14,631 bases of DNA from Echinostoma caproni (taxonomy: Eukaryota > Platyhelminthes > Trematoda > Plagiorchiida > Echinostomatidae), in contig UZAN01043697.1 in assembly GCA_900618425.1 (NCBI GenBank), positions 25,358 to 39,988 of the forward strand, written 5' to 3'. The translations under genes were made by a program, and so were the position numbers. This document shows positions 1 to 8,860 of this stretch, piece after piece. Position 1 is the stretch's first letter; each line of letters opens with the position of its first letter. The notes beneath the pieces were generated by a model. It saw only the letters and a list, made by a program, of their open reading frames with translations. It did not search any database and was not told where the DNA came from.

Positions 1-23
1 ACACACACACACACACACACACA
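1..23. repeat. (AC)n dinucleotide microsatellite, cut by the window edge
   Basis: An uninterrupted AC run starts at the first base, so its true length is unknown. Perfect dinucleotide repeats of this kind are usual in animal nuclear DNA and tend to vary in length. No gene is attached to it. Confidence 0.95.
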
Positions 24-182
24 ATGACTGATGTTTGGTGCAAGTGTACGGATTATCGGCATTCGTCACGCTCCGTGATCCAATCTACAGAATAAAACTA
101 TAGCTTGGGACCGATAACTCACTTTGCGTTTTGTTTTAATTCAATAGCGAACGAATATAGGGTGATGTAGTCAAGACATCGC

Positions 183-218
183 TTGCACGCGCGAGCGCGC
201 ACGCACGCGCGCGTGCAA
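183..218. repeat. CG-rich inverted repeat with alternating purine-pyrimidine sequence
   Basis: Eleven-base arms (TTGCACGCGCG at 183-193 and its exact complement at 208-218) flank a 14-base centre that is itself alternating CG/CA. The tract can form a hairpin, and almost every step alternates purine and pyrimidine, the pattern associated with Z-DNA. No adjacent gene was found, so any regulatory role is speculative. Confidence 0.7.
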
Positions 219-367
219 TTCAAACGAACAAAGCAAGCACAGTAATTGTACGCACCGGATCCGTATCGAAAATGATTTGCTGTCATTAACCACTGCCTCG
301 ATTTCTCATCACTCCATCCGATCTTTGTGTTCGTTCAGTGTGTCTGACCCAAAGGTGTTCGCTCAGC

Positions 368-414
368 GTGTGAGTGTGTGCGTGCGTGCGTGCGTGCGTG
401 GGGGGGGAGGGGGG
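368..414. repeat. (TGTG)/(TGCG)n tract running into poly-G
   Basis: GTGTGAGTGTGTG leads into about five TGCG units, then eight G, one A and six G. It is low-complexity sequence prone to slippage. The G run does not supply four separated G-triplets, so it falls short of a standard G-quadruplex motif. Confidence 0.85.
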
Positions 415-904
415 AATAGCAGGTCAGAGGTTCCAAAACGGGGTCTCGAAGACATTAAAAAAGCCTCTTGATTAATTTTACAAAAGACAATGACCAACTG
501 TTAATTGGGAATTAGTTATTGCCACGATTGATCTATGCTGATTTCTCAGGATGTGAAATGTGACTGGATAATTTTTTACATGATGTACATAGAACGTTGG
601 GTGGTGGTATGACCAGACCGGAGTGTTGCCAAGGCTATACAGTACTGGTGTTATTTTGCGTTCCGAACCGTTATATGCGGTATATTGCAAATGATGATTG
701 AACATTTTTAAGCAAGTTCGTAAAAGTCACCTTTATCATAGAACGCGTGACTGTTTTAGTTCTGTCTTATTTGGTCTTAGCAGCGCACCTCTTTGAAAAT
801 GTGGTTTCAATATTCATGAACGTTCCTCCTCGACACAAAACCGTGACGGTCATTTATGACTTTGTTTTACAGCATGACTACCTTTCAGTGCTCTCTTCTC
901 ACGT
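415..904. other. No supported gene
   Basis: Only short open stretches interrupted on both strands, with no recognisable protein motif, RNA gene or repeat. A weak minus-strand 75-codon stretch at 478-705 has neither a motif nor splice context. Confidence 0.6.
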
Positions 905-1095
905 GCCAGGCAAGGCTGGAAGAAGCCTTGCGGTAGCTTCGGCTTTGCCTTCCATTGATGCAACCTGCCTTCCAGGTTGGGGCCCTAGGGATGAGGAGAT
1001 GCTGAGAGATATGGCCCAGGATAGAAGCCAGTTGTGAGAATGCTGTACGGTCTGTCTGTTGAAGTCCCGTGCCCCATAAAATAACAATAAATTGA
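905..1095 (+). mobile_element. LINE 3'-end fragment (reverse-transcriptase C-terminus plus 3' UTR)
   Basis: Two broken pieces in different frames spell the end of a non-LTR retrotransposon ORF. GWKKPCGS is encoded at 914-937. CLPGWGPRD begins at 966 and continues as LRDMAQDRSQ, followed by Leu, a stop and ECC. Fluke LINEs usually carry GWKKxRGG, RLPGWGPRD and DMAxxRSQWRxC here, so the Trp-Arg pair seems to have become Leu-stop. After the stop, an A-rich stretch with AATAAA-like words (about 1075-1095) fits a LINE 3' UTR. The part between the two motifs is frameshifted and no upstream RT domain is present, so this is a 5'-truncated dead copy. Family-level assignment (CR1, RTE or other) is not possible from this short end. 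Confidence 0.65.
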
Positions 1096-3109
1096 CAAAA
1101 AAATGTCTAAAGGTGTACGGTGAAATACACAAATATTGTTATCCCAGTCATCTACAATGTTCCGTTTTAACAGTTTCACCTGTACTGTGTCCCAATCCAT
1201 CCATGCCCCGTTATTGTTATGATCGTTGTGGCGTTAGTACCACGATTGTCCGCAAGCCGATGTAATATATATATATAAACAGCATGATTACCAATTTCTA
1301 AACAGTTACTGATTCTAAAACCTCGTGTTCTATTTTACACTGAGAATGTTTGTTTATACTTCTTTGGATAAAAATGCAAACGAACTGGTGGAGTCGTCAT
1401 GGATAGTTTCATCGAACGTAGCGTGGTTGACAGCTCTATAGGTATGATTGACGCCAATCCGGATTATCGGAATCCGAGAATTTCATTGTATACCACAGAT
1501 ACCTCGATGATATATATGCACCAATTTGTGTATTGACAGAATACTGCTGAACAAGTATTAGAGAAATTTCGTGACGTTCACTGGAATTTTTAACCCATTC
1601 AAGAATTCAAAGCTGGAAATTTCAGTGGTTTTTCTCATCATTAAACAGCCAGATAGATCGATTCTGTGAAATGTATTACGCAAGCACGTGGTCTGGAATG
1701 TACCTACATATTCATAAACTTTGGCCAACTGAACGCAGACGAACACTTTTTCCTACCCTGGTATCCATGTCTAACAAGATGCACAACGAAGATACAATAA
1801 CGGACAAAAAGATGCTATTTTCGACCCCGGACGTAACTGAAACAACAACAACAACAAGTATTCCGAATCACCCGGACAGGCGAGGGAAAACTCTGATCGC
1901 CAAATAGCATGGCTCCAGAAAAGACAGATTACTATTTATTTTCCTCTCTGTCGGGGTTAAGTAACATGGCTGGCAAGAACAGGTGCTTAAAGGTTATCGA
2001 TGTTACGGCATCAGTGTCTTCACGAAGTGCCTCCAGTTCGATAGAATACCCAGATGAACATTGATGCTGCCAGAAGCACGGAGCGCGGAATTTGAAAGTA
2101 AACCCAAATTTAAAACGAACAAAAGATGTTGCCTTAGAGAATTGGTTTTCTCATATTCCTGGAGAAACAGCACTCGATGAGCAATGACTTTGAGGTTAAA
2201 AGGCGAACATTTCGTAGCGGGACGAAAAGATGTTAACTCATAAACTATGGAGCTAACCAATCTGACAAAGAGAATTAGATGACGCGGCCGGAATTCGGAG
2301 GACTCGTTCAACTTGTAATTATTAAATCACTCGAAATTCAAATTTTTTTAATTTTTGCTATTTTACTTCCTGTTAGCTCGATCTTTTGCCATTTTTACCA
2401 ATCACTTCATCGAGACATGACGATCCGAACAAATTGTTCGATAATACCACAGCAAATTGAAAAACGCGATTAACCGGTGAAATAGAATTATGGTTGAATT
2501 CCTTTCGTTGAAAAACAAACAACAACAACAACTTGAAATACCCAATCAACGAAACTCATTTTAAATTCATACAGATGTGATGCGATTAACGGTATGAAGT
2601 TCTTCTACATTCCAATGAATCTTCACCAGTAGCTCATCCCTCCAACCTCTCTTAAATTACCGCGCTTTTATTTTCGTCACGAATGACAGTGAAGCCAAAC
2701 ATTCAGAAAAGCGATAAGGTTAATTCGCACAAACCGATGTTCAGTGCGTTGCTCCCATGGAACAAGTCAAACAACAACATGAGGATCTGGTTTTTAACTA
2801 TAATTTATCCGGACACGAGGTACACCACTCGCGGTTGTCCTGCTCAATGTGTTACTCATTAGGTTTGCTCGATCCTGTATGTCTGTGAGTGACGAGTGTA
2901 ACTTCCTCGGACGCATCGATCAATCACCGCTACCAAACAGGGAGAGAGGAAAGCTTAATCGAGTGGTTTCACATTTAGTTTCAGTTTGTACAACCATTAA
3001 TCGTGCAACTTCGTGTGCCGGGTTTGGCTGCCCTTTGGACGAACAATAGGAGAAAAAGGGAAAAGGTGAAAGCATAGTCGAGAATGGAGAATTTCAGTGG
3101 TCTAAAGTT
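1096..3109. other. No supported gene; scattered short CAA runs
   Basis: About 2 kb without a recognisable gene. Small CAA-type runs occur near 1841-1858 and 2516-2532. A few TA steps form a short run near 1265-1277. Open stretches such as minus 2003-2311 (about 100 codons) and plus 2849-3049 carry no motif I know and lack convincing splice partners. Confidence 0.6.
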
Positions 3110-3535
3110 GCAAAGAAATTGAGAAGATACAGGAACGCCACTGTTTGTGACATTCGGCCATATCACTCAGTGTCTCCAACCATCGGTGAACATCATCCCG
3201 AGGTCCCCAGTCAGGTTACCTAACGGGATCTATGTAACCCAGTCCCCTGGTTAGAGGTTTCATACCCTCATACCAGGTCTTTGTTTGACCACCCTTGACC
3301 TATTTCCAACCGCTACTTCGCCTCGGAAAACATAGCTCGCCGTGGCAACCTATCTGGTCACATGCGCAACACATGCCCCAACCAACGTAATCGATGGAGG
3401 TCGATCACTTGATCCAGTGGACGACCACGACTGCCTAAAACTCTAAGCCTATCCTCAGCATTGCTCGTCCGGTTACCCCATCACACTCGTGCAGTGCAAC
3501 GTAGACAGCGGTGTTCGAACACCGACAATCTATTT
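3110..3535 (-). mobile_element. LINE 3'-end fragment, minus strand
   Basis: Read on the minus strand from about 3535 downward, the sequence encodes RLSVFEHRCLRCTARV, a stop where Trp is expected, then WGNRTSNAEDRLRVLGS, and after a frame change VGWGHVLRM (about 3361-3390). Several more stops follow. The far end, near 3120-3165, still reads like the DMA...QWRS...FL terminus of these ORFs. The order matches the C-terminus of fluke endonuclease/reverse-transcriptase proteins (VFDHRCLR, WWDHRVSNAEVRRRVLG, LRWLGHVLRM). At least three disruptions show it is inactive. It is the longest of four fragments of this LINE region in the window. The catalytic RT domain is absent. Confidence 0.7.
3509..3524. 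repeat. 16-bp perfect palindrome
   Basis: CGGTGTTCGAACACCG is its own reverse complement and has TTCGAA at its centre. It lies inside the LINE fragment at the VFEHR codons, so it may be accidental to the coding sequence. Confidence 0.8.
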
Positions 3536-3550
3536 TGGTCTATTTTGGTC
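3531..3550. repeat. Tandem duplication of a 10-mer
   Basis: TATTTTGGTC occurs twice back to back. The duplication sits exactly where recognisable LINE homology stops, so it may mark a breakpoint or replication slippage. Confidence 0.8.
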
Positions 3551-5369
3551 CTGCTCCCGTAGTGGCTAAGTCTTTGTAGATATAGATCACATAGTTCTCT
3601 TCCCTTCTCCTCGTCTTCCTTCTGTCCCTCTTTGGGAGGCGGGGTGTTCACTTGAGAAGTCTTCTTCGCAGCCGGCCAAATACAACTTTCGGAGCCATGA
3701 GGTGTAATAGGCTGTCTAATGAGAGTGAACTCCCAGCCCACTACTTTCCCAGTTCACGACTGACTGTTCGGATGAGCACACACTCAAGTAGAGGATCAAA
3801 ACGATTCATTACCTACAACAACGTACATTTACCTCTTAACGGAATCTTTGTGCATATTCTAGCATTTCTTGAATAATCTACCTCAGCCTCCTTATACATG
3901 TCACCGGAAACCCGAGCACAGAGCTCGCACCATTTAATCAGTAAACAGCCCGAAAATGAGTTCGAGCTTTGACCAAATTTCAAAATTTCCTCTCGGTATC
4001 TATAGACATTTTCAGTAGGAGACAGTGGATATCCAGGCACTTTACCACCAATCCGTATCTGCGCATATTTTCATTTACACGCCGTGACTGTACAGTACAC
4101 CATCAGTTTGGGCAGTGGGAATCGATTAAAACTTTATCCACCATACCACACGTTAGGTTTCAAAGCAGGCAACCTCTCCACCTCAGTTGGACTTTTGCAG
4201 GCCAATGGCGGCTCCTTGTGGGGAAAAAGCTGACACAACCACACCTCCAGAATTATTCGATACGGGGGAAATTGTATGTTCATGGGCAGCATATTTAATT
4301 CTGACAAAATAAATGCGTGCACGTGGTTGAGTCGTCGAGGCAAGTAGTTCTCAGCTGCGACGGAAGTGCAATTGTCAACAGATGTTCATTCACGTTAGAT
4401 AGTGCATATTGCAAAAGACTGTGCAACTATTCACACTGAGCCGTACTATCGAACTGCTTGATTTTGTTTGCCAGATCAAAGTGATTTGGTGTAAATTAAA
4501 TGTATTGGTTTTCTTAACTATTGTATTTTACGCTTGCACACAAAAATACCCGCTTAAACGGTCAACAGAACTGTTTGGAAAATGAAATCAACCCCTTATC
4601 AGAAACAGAACAATCAAGTTTGAGCAGTGGGAATGATGTAGATTGGTCCGGTCGTTGTGTTCATTTGATCAGAATTGGAGTTAGTGTGACAATATTGTGA
4701 CATCACACTGTTTCCCAGTACATGCACGAATCGCAATGTGACAATGTGGAAAACAGAGTGACAAGACTCTACCTCTCCAGGCCCCGCCCCCGGGAAGTTC
4801 ATACTGTATTCTCGTGGGCATTCACATCATGTATACTCGCGTTGAGGGTCCGACCACACTATGCAGGACTAAAAACCAAATTGTTTTCCAATATTTATTT
4901 ATGGTCTACCGGGAGTGGGTGGGGAGAAAGTGTTCAACGGTGCAAAGTTTGCTTAGCATCATCAACTGATCAGGTTTGCGCTTGATTTACGCGAACATAC
5001 GACTACTTAGTTCGTCCGTTTTCTATTCTTGCAAATCGTGTTGTGTTGAAGACGGGTATTCAATGCCAACCGATCATTCAACCCACTGTAACCAGCCCCG
5101 GCACCGGGCGAGGTGGGAGTGGGGGAGTTGTACAACTACTTCGTTTAGCTTGTAAAACGTCCTGAGTATTGCGTATCCAATCAAGCTTGTGATGATTCGA
5201 ACGCGGACATTTAGTCTGAATGCCATTCGTTACTACCAGGCTAGCCCTGACGATAGGCTCCAATGGTAAGCGTCCGGTCAGCACAGGAATGATAAAGCAC
5301 CCATTCGTTACTGCACAGTTCAGAGACAAACAAACTCCGTTTATCGTTCTTATTCGACACTACAACGCG
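3551..5369. other. No supported gene
   Basis: About 1.8 kb. The pyrimidine-rich stretch at 3598-3640 and the G-rich stretches near 4910-4930 and 5098-5128 are notable only for composition; neither G-rich stretch holds four G-triplets close together. The overlapping open stretches at 3969-4298 plus and 4134-4343 minus show no recognisable motif. Confidence 0.55.
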
Positions 5370-5485
5370 GTGGACGATCACCCTGAAACTCTACACCTAA
5401 CCTCAGCATTGCTCGTCCGGTTGCCCCATCAAATCAGCCCAGTACAACCCACAAAACGAAATCGAGAGAATGTCTCGAGGTCGGT
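5370..5485 (-). mobile_element. Short LINE fragment, minus strand
   Basis: On the minus strand, 5425 down to 5381 encodes GNRTSNAEVRCRVSG, the same segment as in the fragment at 3110-3535. The nucleotide match is direct: 3453-3483 and 5401-5431 agree at 30 of 31 positions, including an exact 22-bp block. Upstream (to about 5485) a frame-broken stretch fits the SIARVWW part of the protein. Downstream, homology fades into stops. It is a small dead piece of the same LINE family; whether it was a separate insertion or the remains of a larger copy cannot be told. Confidence 0.6.
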
Positions 5486-6204
5486 TACATTGCTCTTCTT
5501 CCGGACACCGATATGATTGATCACAATACCGGTTACAGACATGGGTAAATGGAACGAGATATTCAATCGTTTGCGGTTATGGAGCATACGAGCCGGAAAA
5601 GAAAACTGACTGATTGCGCGACATCGATGATCAATATCACGACCCAGTGCTCACAAGGTTAGGCAGGACATTTTGAGAAACACTTGCGGTGTTTGTCGTC
5701 GATGGGGAGTAGGCGGTTCCTGGTTGTGTTGCTACTGTTTCACCGAAACTGAACAATGATCAACGTAAACGATTAAAATTGTCCCATCTACAGAATTTTT
5801 AAGAAAGAGAACAAACCTCATTGTAAGAGTTGAAAAACTTTCACATTCTGTCTGAGTAGTAGGTAACAAAGTAGAGAGAAACCCACTGTCAACGCAAGAA
5901 CTTTTAACGGTATCTAAAGAAACATGGGTGAATTATCATGTGATAATGGACACAGGACCGGCAGAGGCAATCCAGGATGGCTGGGGGTGAGTGTCTTGGG
6001 TTCTGGCTGATCACCCTTCTCTTGCACCTCGCAAAATGTTCCTATACGACCAAGATCCTCACACAACTTCAGTTGAGGAAGATCTACTCATTGTCTTCTT
6101 GTGGGAGTGTTTCCCACCAAAGTGGGAGGACGAAAAGTCGATATCCGGGGCTGTAACCGGACAGGTAAAGCACCGGCAGTTCAGCCAGGAGAGTTGGCTA
6201 AAAA
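5486..6204. other. No supported gene; the second half may be repeat-derived
   Basis: 5486-5930 shows nothing recognisable. 5940-6204 is open on the plus strand and runs straight into the SINE tail. It looks like repeat sequence rather than a gene, but I cannot name the family. A repeat-library search would decide. Confidence 0.4.
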
Positions 6205-6487
6205 TCCTTTTTTATTACACACCTAAGTGTGATGAACAGCAGACGGGGCGAACCCCAAAGTCACGAGGGCCTGATGTTCAATGGTGGAAACCGGCAACCT
6301 AAACCACGGGACTTGGAGCGGTGAAATGCATAACGCCGCGACAGGTAAGGCTTGGTAGTGAACTGGACGACAGCAGAGCTGCCTATCACCAAAGTCGGAT
6401 TGTGATAGCTGGGCTCGAACCTCGGACCACAGGGTCCAAAGCACGCCAGTGACAGCGACTAAACCACTACGCAACCACCACCACCCC
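6205..6487 (-). mobile_element. tRNA-derived SINE, minus strand
   Basis: Read on the minus strand, the 5' end resembles a tRNA gene. TTGCGTAGTGGTTTAGTCGC (6455-6474) fits a RNA polymerase III A box at 10 of 12 positions. GGTTCGAGCCC (6411-6421) is an excellent B box, about 42 nt downstream. Between them GGACC-CTGT-GGTCC (6424-6437) forms a perfect 5-bp hairpin directly before the T arm, where the long variable arm of a Leu- or Ser-type tRNA would lie. A tRNA-unrelated body of about 200 nt follows. It ends in a small hairpin (CACAC-TTAG-GTGTG, 6214-6227) and an AATAAAAAAGG tail. Head, body and A-rich tail together define a SINE. I could not find target-site duplications, so the edges are approximate. 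It is not a functional tRNA, since no clean acceptor stem or anticodon loop is present. Confidence 0.65.
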
Positions 6488-6781
6488 AACTAAGCAGATC
6501 ATCCAAACAAGTTGAGATGTATGAACCATATACACATTCGCGGTTCTGGCAGTGGTCACTACCGTGAATGGGTATCGAAGTGTGTTGGGCACCTTGAATG
6601 GTTGACCCCGTCCAATGGGCGTAGGATCCGATAAACTGGACACCGGCCCCAGATTGATTGCGGTTTTCACACACCACCCGGTTGCCTTGCGGATGAGGCT
6701 TTGGCTAGCCCAGGAAAATCCAACTGCACTGGGTTCAGCAACCCAAGACATTTCATTCGTAGAAAGATATATATTCCACAC
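6488..6781 (-). other. Open stretch next to the SINE, possibly part of a composite repeat
   Basis: The minus strand is open for about 104 codons from 6781 into the SINE head, ending at 6467. The reading includes WVAEPSAVGFSWASQSLIRK and PFKVPNTLRYPFTVV, without a domain I recognise, signal peptide or membrane segment. It ends in a Val-rich tail encoded by the GTG/GGT run at the SINE start. Because it abuts the SINE on the same strand, a repeat origin is more likely than a host gene. Start, boundaries and function are unknown. Confidence 0.25.
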
Positions 6782-7012
6782 AATAACCTTGTTTGCAACA
6801 TCGGGTGAGTATTGGATAGACAGCTCCTTTAGAGCCAGTCCATTGCAGAATCACTGTACGTATTACAAATCCCACCGTGTAACTTTGGACTCGGATATTT
6901 TTGACCATGAACCCTTGAAGCCGATCATTTAACTGTATCAATTGTATAAAAGCTCTGAACTACGAATATTTTCCTTGGAGATTTGCATATGATCGAATCT
7001 ACTTGCTCCGAT
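6782..7012. other. No supported feature
   Basis: Short stretch without recognisable coding, RNA or repeat signals. Confidence 0.5.
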
Positions 7013-7314
7013 TCAGACATTGAAATCAAGAGTTACTCTGAATACCGCAGACACGGCAACTGGAGTTTCCAATGACCTTGGGCAAAGACTCGAAGCATTC
7101 GGCTTCGAAATGTTGAACTGAATGATAGGGCAACCGTTAAACTTGAGTGTCCGCTCTTTGACTAATAGTGCTGCTGTGTCCGCTGAAATCATGTCTGCAT
7201 TTTGCTGATCACCAAATTTCCCCTCTCGGTTGCAAGTAACGAACAATATAGAATGAAGAAACCGGAAGAGCGTTAGATCACGTATTTTCCGACTGGTTCC
7301 AAACACAGGATTGG
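7013..7314 (-). CDS. Weak candidate terminal exon, unknown protein
   Basis: The minus strand is open for 126 codons (7393 down to the stop at 7013-7015). Within it a good 3' splice site occurs: a pyrimidine-rich tract of about 20 nt ends in TTGCTAG just before 7314. Used as an acceptor, it leaves two bases before the first full codon (phase 1) and about 99 residues to the stop. The product would begin NPVFGTSRKIRDL and end in VTLDFNV. I recognise no domain, and there is no nearby AATAAA on the minus strand within a few hundred bases. Its entry phase matches the donor of the exon at 12221-12655, but a phase match by chance is one in three. It may be a random open stretch. Confidence 0.2.
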
Positions 7315-8108
7315 CTAGCAAAGACGAATAGGAAGAATCCTTGTCATCAGAACGAAAGCATCGACCAATAAAAAAAGTGGCAGATGCAACCAACTAACTT
7401 AGTGTCAAACTGCACCAACATCATTACCCACCTAGCCTTGATACTAAGTTAAGTCAAGTCATTCCACCTGGAAGCGAAGATTGAGCAAAAACCTAAAGCA
7501 GCAAAACAATGAACTGGGGTAAATCGAAGTATAATCAACAACAGTGTGTTTAGTTAATCATTGATTTTACTGCAAATGGGCAGAAAAATAGGAATACAAC
7601 TTCATACGGATTGGTATCACCTTAAGTAATCGATTGCTTCTCGGTCGGTTCTCAACGAATTAGAGGAAAACAAGAAGAGTCACCCACACGAGATCGGTGT
7701 TATTCAGTCATTCGACAACCACCGAACCGATCTATTTATGATCTCGCTGTTTTCGCCCGTGGTAACATGTGCATGGTCCTGATCAATACAATCATTGTAG
7801 CGGGAACAGATATCGGGCCAGTGAGGTACATGTGTCCTTACAAACCTATCAGATAGACGTGAATTGGAGAAATCCTGCAAGGACAATGAACTCCCTTACA
7901 TTCGCTCACACGCGATATTCCTTGTGTTGACTGTTTCGCTTTCTCCATGTGACTGAAAAAAACCGTAGATGCCCAGGGTCCTCCTCCGCATAATATTCTT
8001 CCTATGCTGCTTTGTTCGAACAAATCGATACCGGAAGGTTGAAAATGTGATGAAGATTACTCATCTTGTGCTACTAGTATTCCAACAGCAGGTAACAATG
8101 CCTCCCAC
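7315..8108. other. No supported gene
   Basis: No motif, RNA or named repeat recognised. Several short open stretches on both strands overlap one another, with no reason to prefer any of them. Confidence 0.5.
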
Positions 8109-8387
8109 CTGTGGGGTGGGACGCCTTTCCATGAATGGCGTCCTTGCGTTTCCTCAACAACCCGTATTCCACTCTTCCCTCTGTCCGTTCACACGTGTTA
8201 CGCAATCCCATCCTATCCTCGTCAAAAACACACCTCTCGTAGTCGTTCACGTCTATGGGGAACCTCAGTACAGTTGAGTGTAAACCAGCACTGGAGAGAT
8301 GATCTTCCGTTAAAACTGCAACGTGATTTGTGATTAGTTTGAGTTGTGCAGATGCCATCCATAAACTGTCCTCAGTCACGTGACCAA
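8109..8387 (-). CDS. Weak candidate internal exon, unknown protein
   Basis: The minus strand is open from 8436 to 8074 (120 codons). Inside it a plausible acceptor (TTTACTTAACAG, exon from 8387) and a donor (CACAG|GTGGGA, exon to 8109) bound 279 nt. The exon would enter and leave in phase 1. It would encode about 93 residues, starting GHVTEDSLWMASAQLKL and later carrying an acidic/basic region (NDYERCVFDEDR). No domain is recognised. The phase is compatible with the exons proposed at 12221-12655 and 7013-7314. A plus-strand open stretch at 7969-8277 overlaps it and carries no motif either. It could equally be chance. Confidence 0.25.
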
Positions 8388-8630
8388 CTGTTAAGTAAAC
8401 TGAACTAGGAAAGTGATGAAACCCTGTAGGTGTTTCTTAAAAATAATTTTCTGGAGGCGCCGGGGATCGAATTGGGTTATTGACTAAAGCGATCTACATC
8501 ACCGTAATTATGTCTGTCTAATCAACTCTGGAAAACGATCCCGACACAATGGTATTCAAGAACCGAATTCGGGTACAGCAAATAGTCTTTTGACCTCGAT
8601 TTATTCCATATACTTAAAGAGGACCGTAGG
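8388..8630. other. No supported feature
   Basis: A tRNA-T-arm-like word on the minus strand (ATTCGATCCCCGGCGCC, about 8454-8470) lacks a proper A box and is not called. Confidence 0.4.
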
Positions 8631-8860
8631 CCATCGTCTACCGCAACGCACCCTATTCGCAATCGCTGCTCCAGGTTGGAAGAAACCACGCGGAGGTTAA
8701 CAGATTACGTGGAAACAAGACTTGAAAAAAAAGACAGAGCGATTAGGTAGAAAAGATGCTTCCCATCTTCCAGTTGTGGTCCAAAAGAATCTGCAACTCG
8801 TCCGTGGAAAACACTGAAGGATATGGCAGTGAACCAACAGTAGTGGTGTGCTTGTTATCA
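8631..8860 (+). mobile_element. LINE 3'-end fragment, plus strand
   Basis: From 8632 the plus strand encodes HRLPQRTLFAIAAPGWKKPRGG, a stop, then QITWKQDLKKK. After a frame change, a LPSSSCGP-like piece (about 8762-8785) is followed by PWKTLKDMAVNQQ, a stop and W (about 8803-8845). The order is that of fluke LINE C-termini: HRLPRRALF, GWKKxRGGQxxTW, RLPGWGPRD, WLxTLxDMAxNRxQW. It overlaps the protein region kept in the fragment at 905-1095. In-frame stops and a shift show it is inactive, and no upstream RT domain is kept, as expected for 5'-truncated insertions. Confidence 0.6.

Noticed and set aside
400..414. G-quadruplex in the poly-G tract
   Set aside because: Eight G, one A and six G cannot provide four separate G-triplets with loops under the strict definition.
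2003..2311. 102-codon minus-strand open stretch
   Set aside because: No recognised motif and no convincing splice partners; this length is expected by chance in a window this size.
3481..3741. 86-codon minus-strand open stretch as an independent gene
   Set aside because: Its last 15 residues are the VFEHRCLR part of the LINE fragment; the remainder has no recognisable motif.
8450..8510. Second tRNA-derived SINE head on the minus strand
   Set aside because: Only a T-arm-like word is present. The A-box position does not fit and the spacing is too short.
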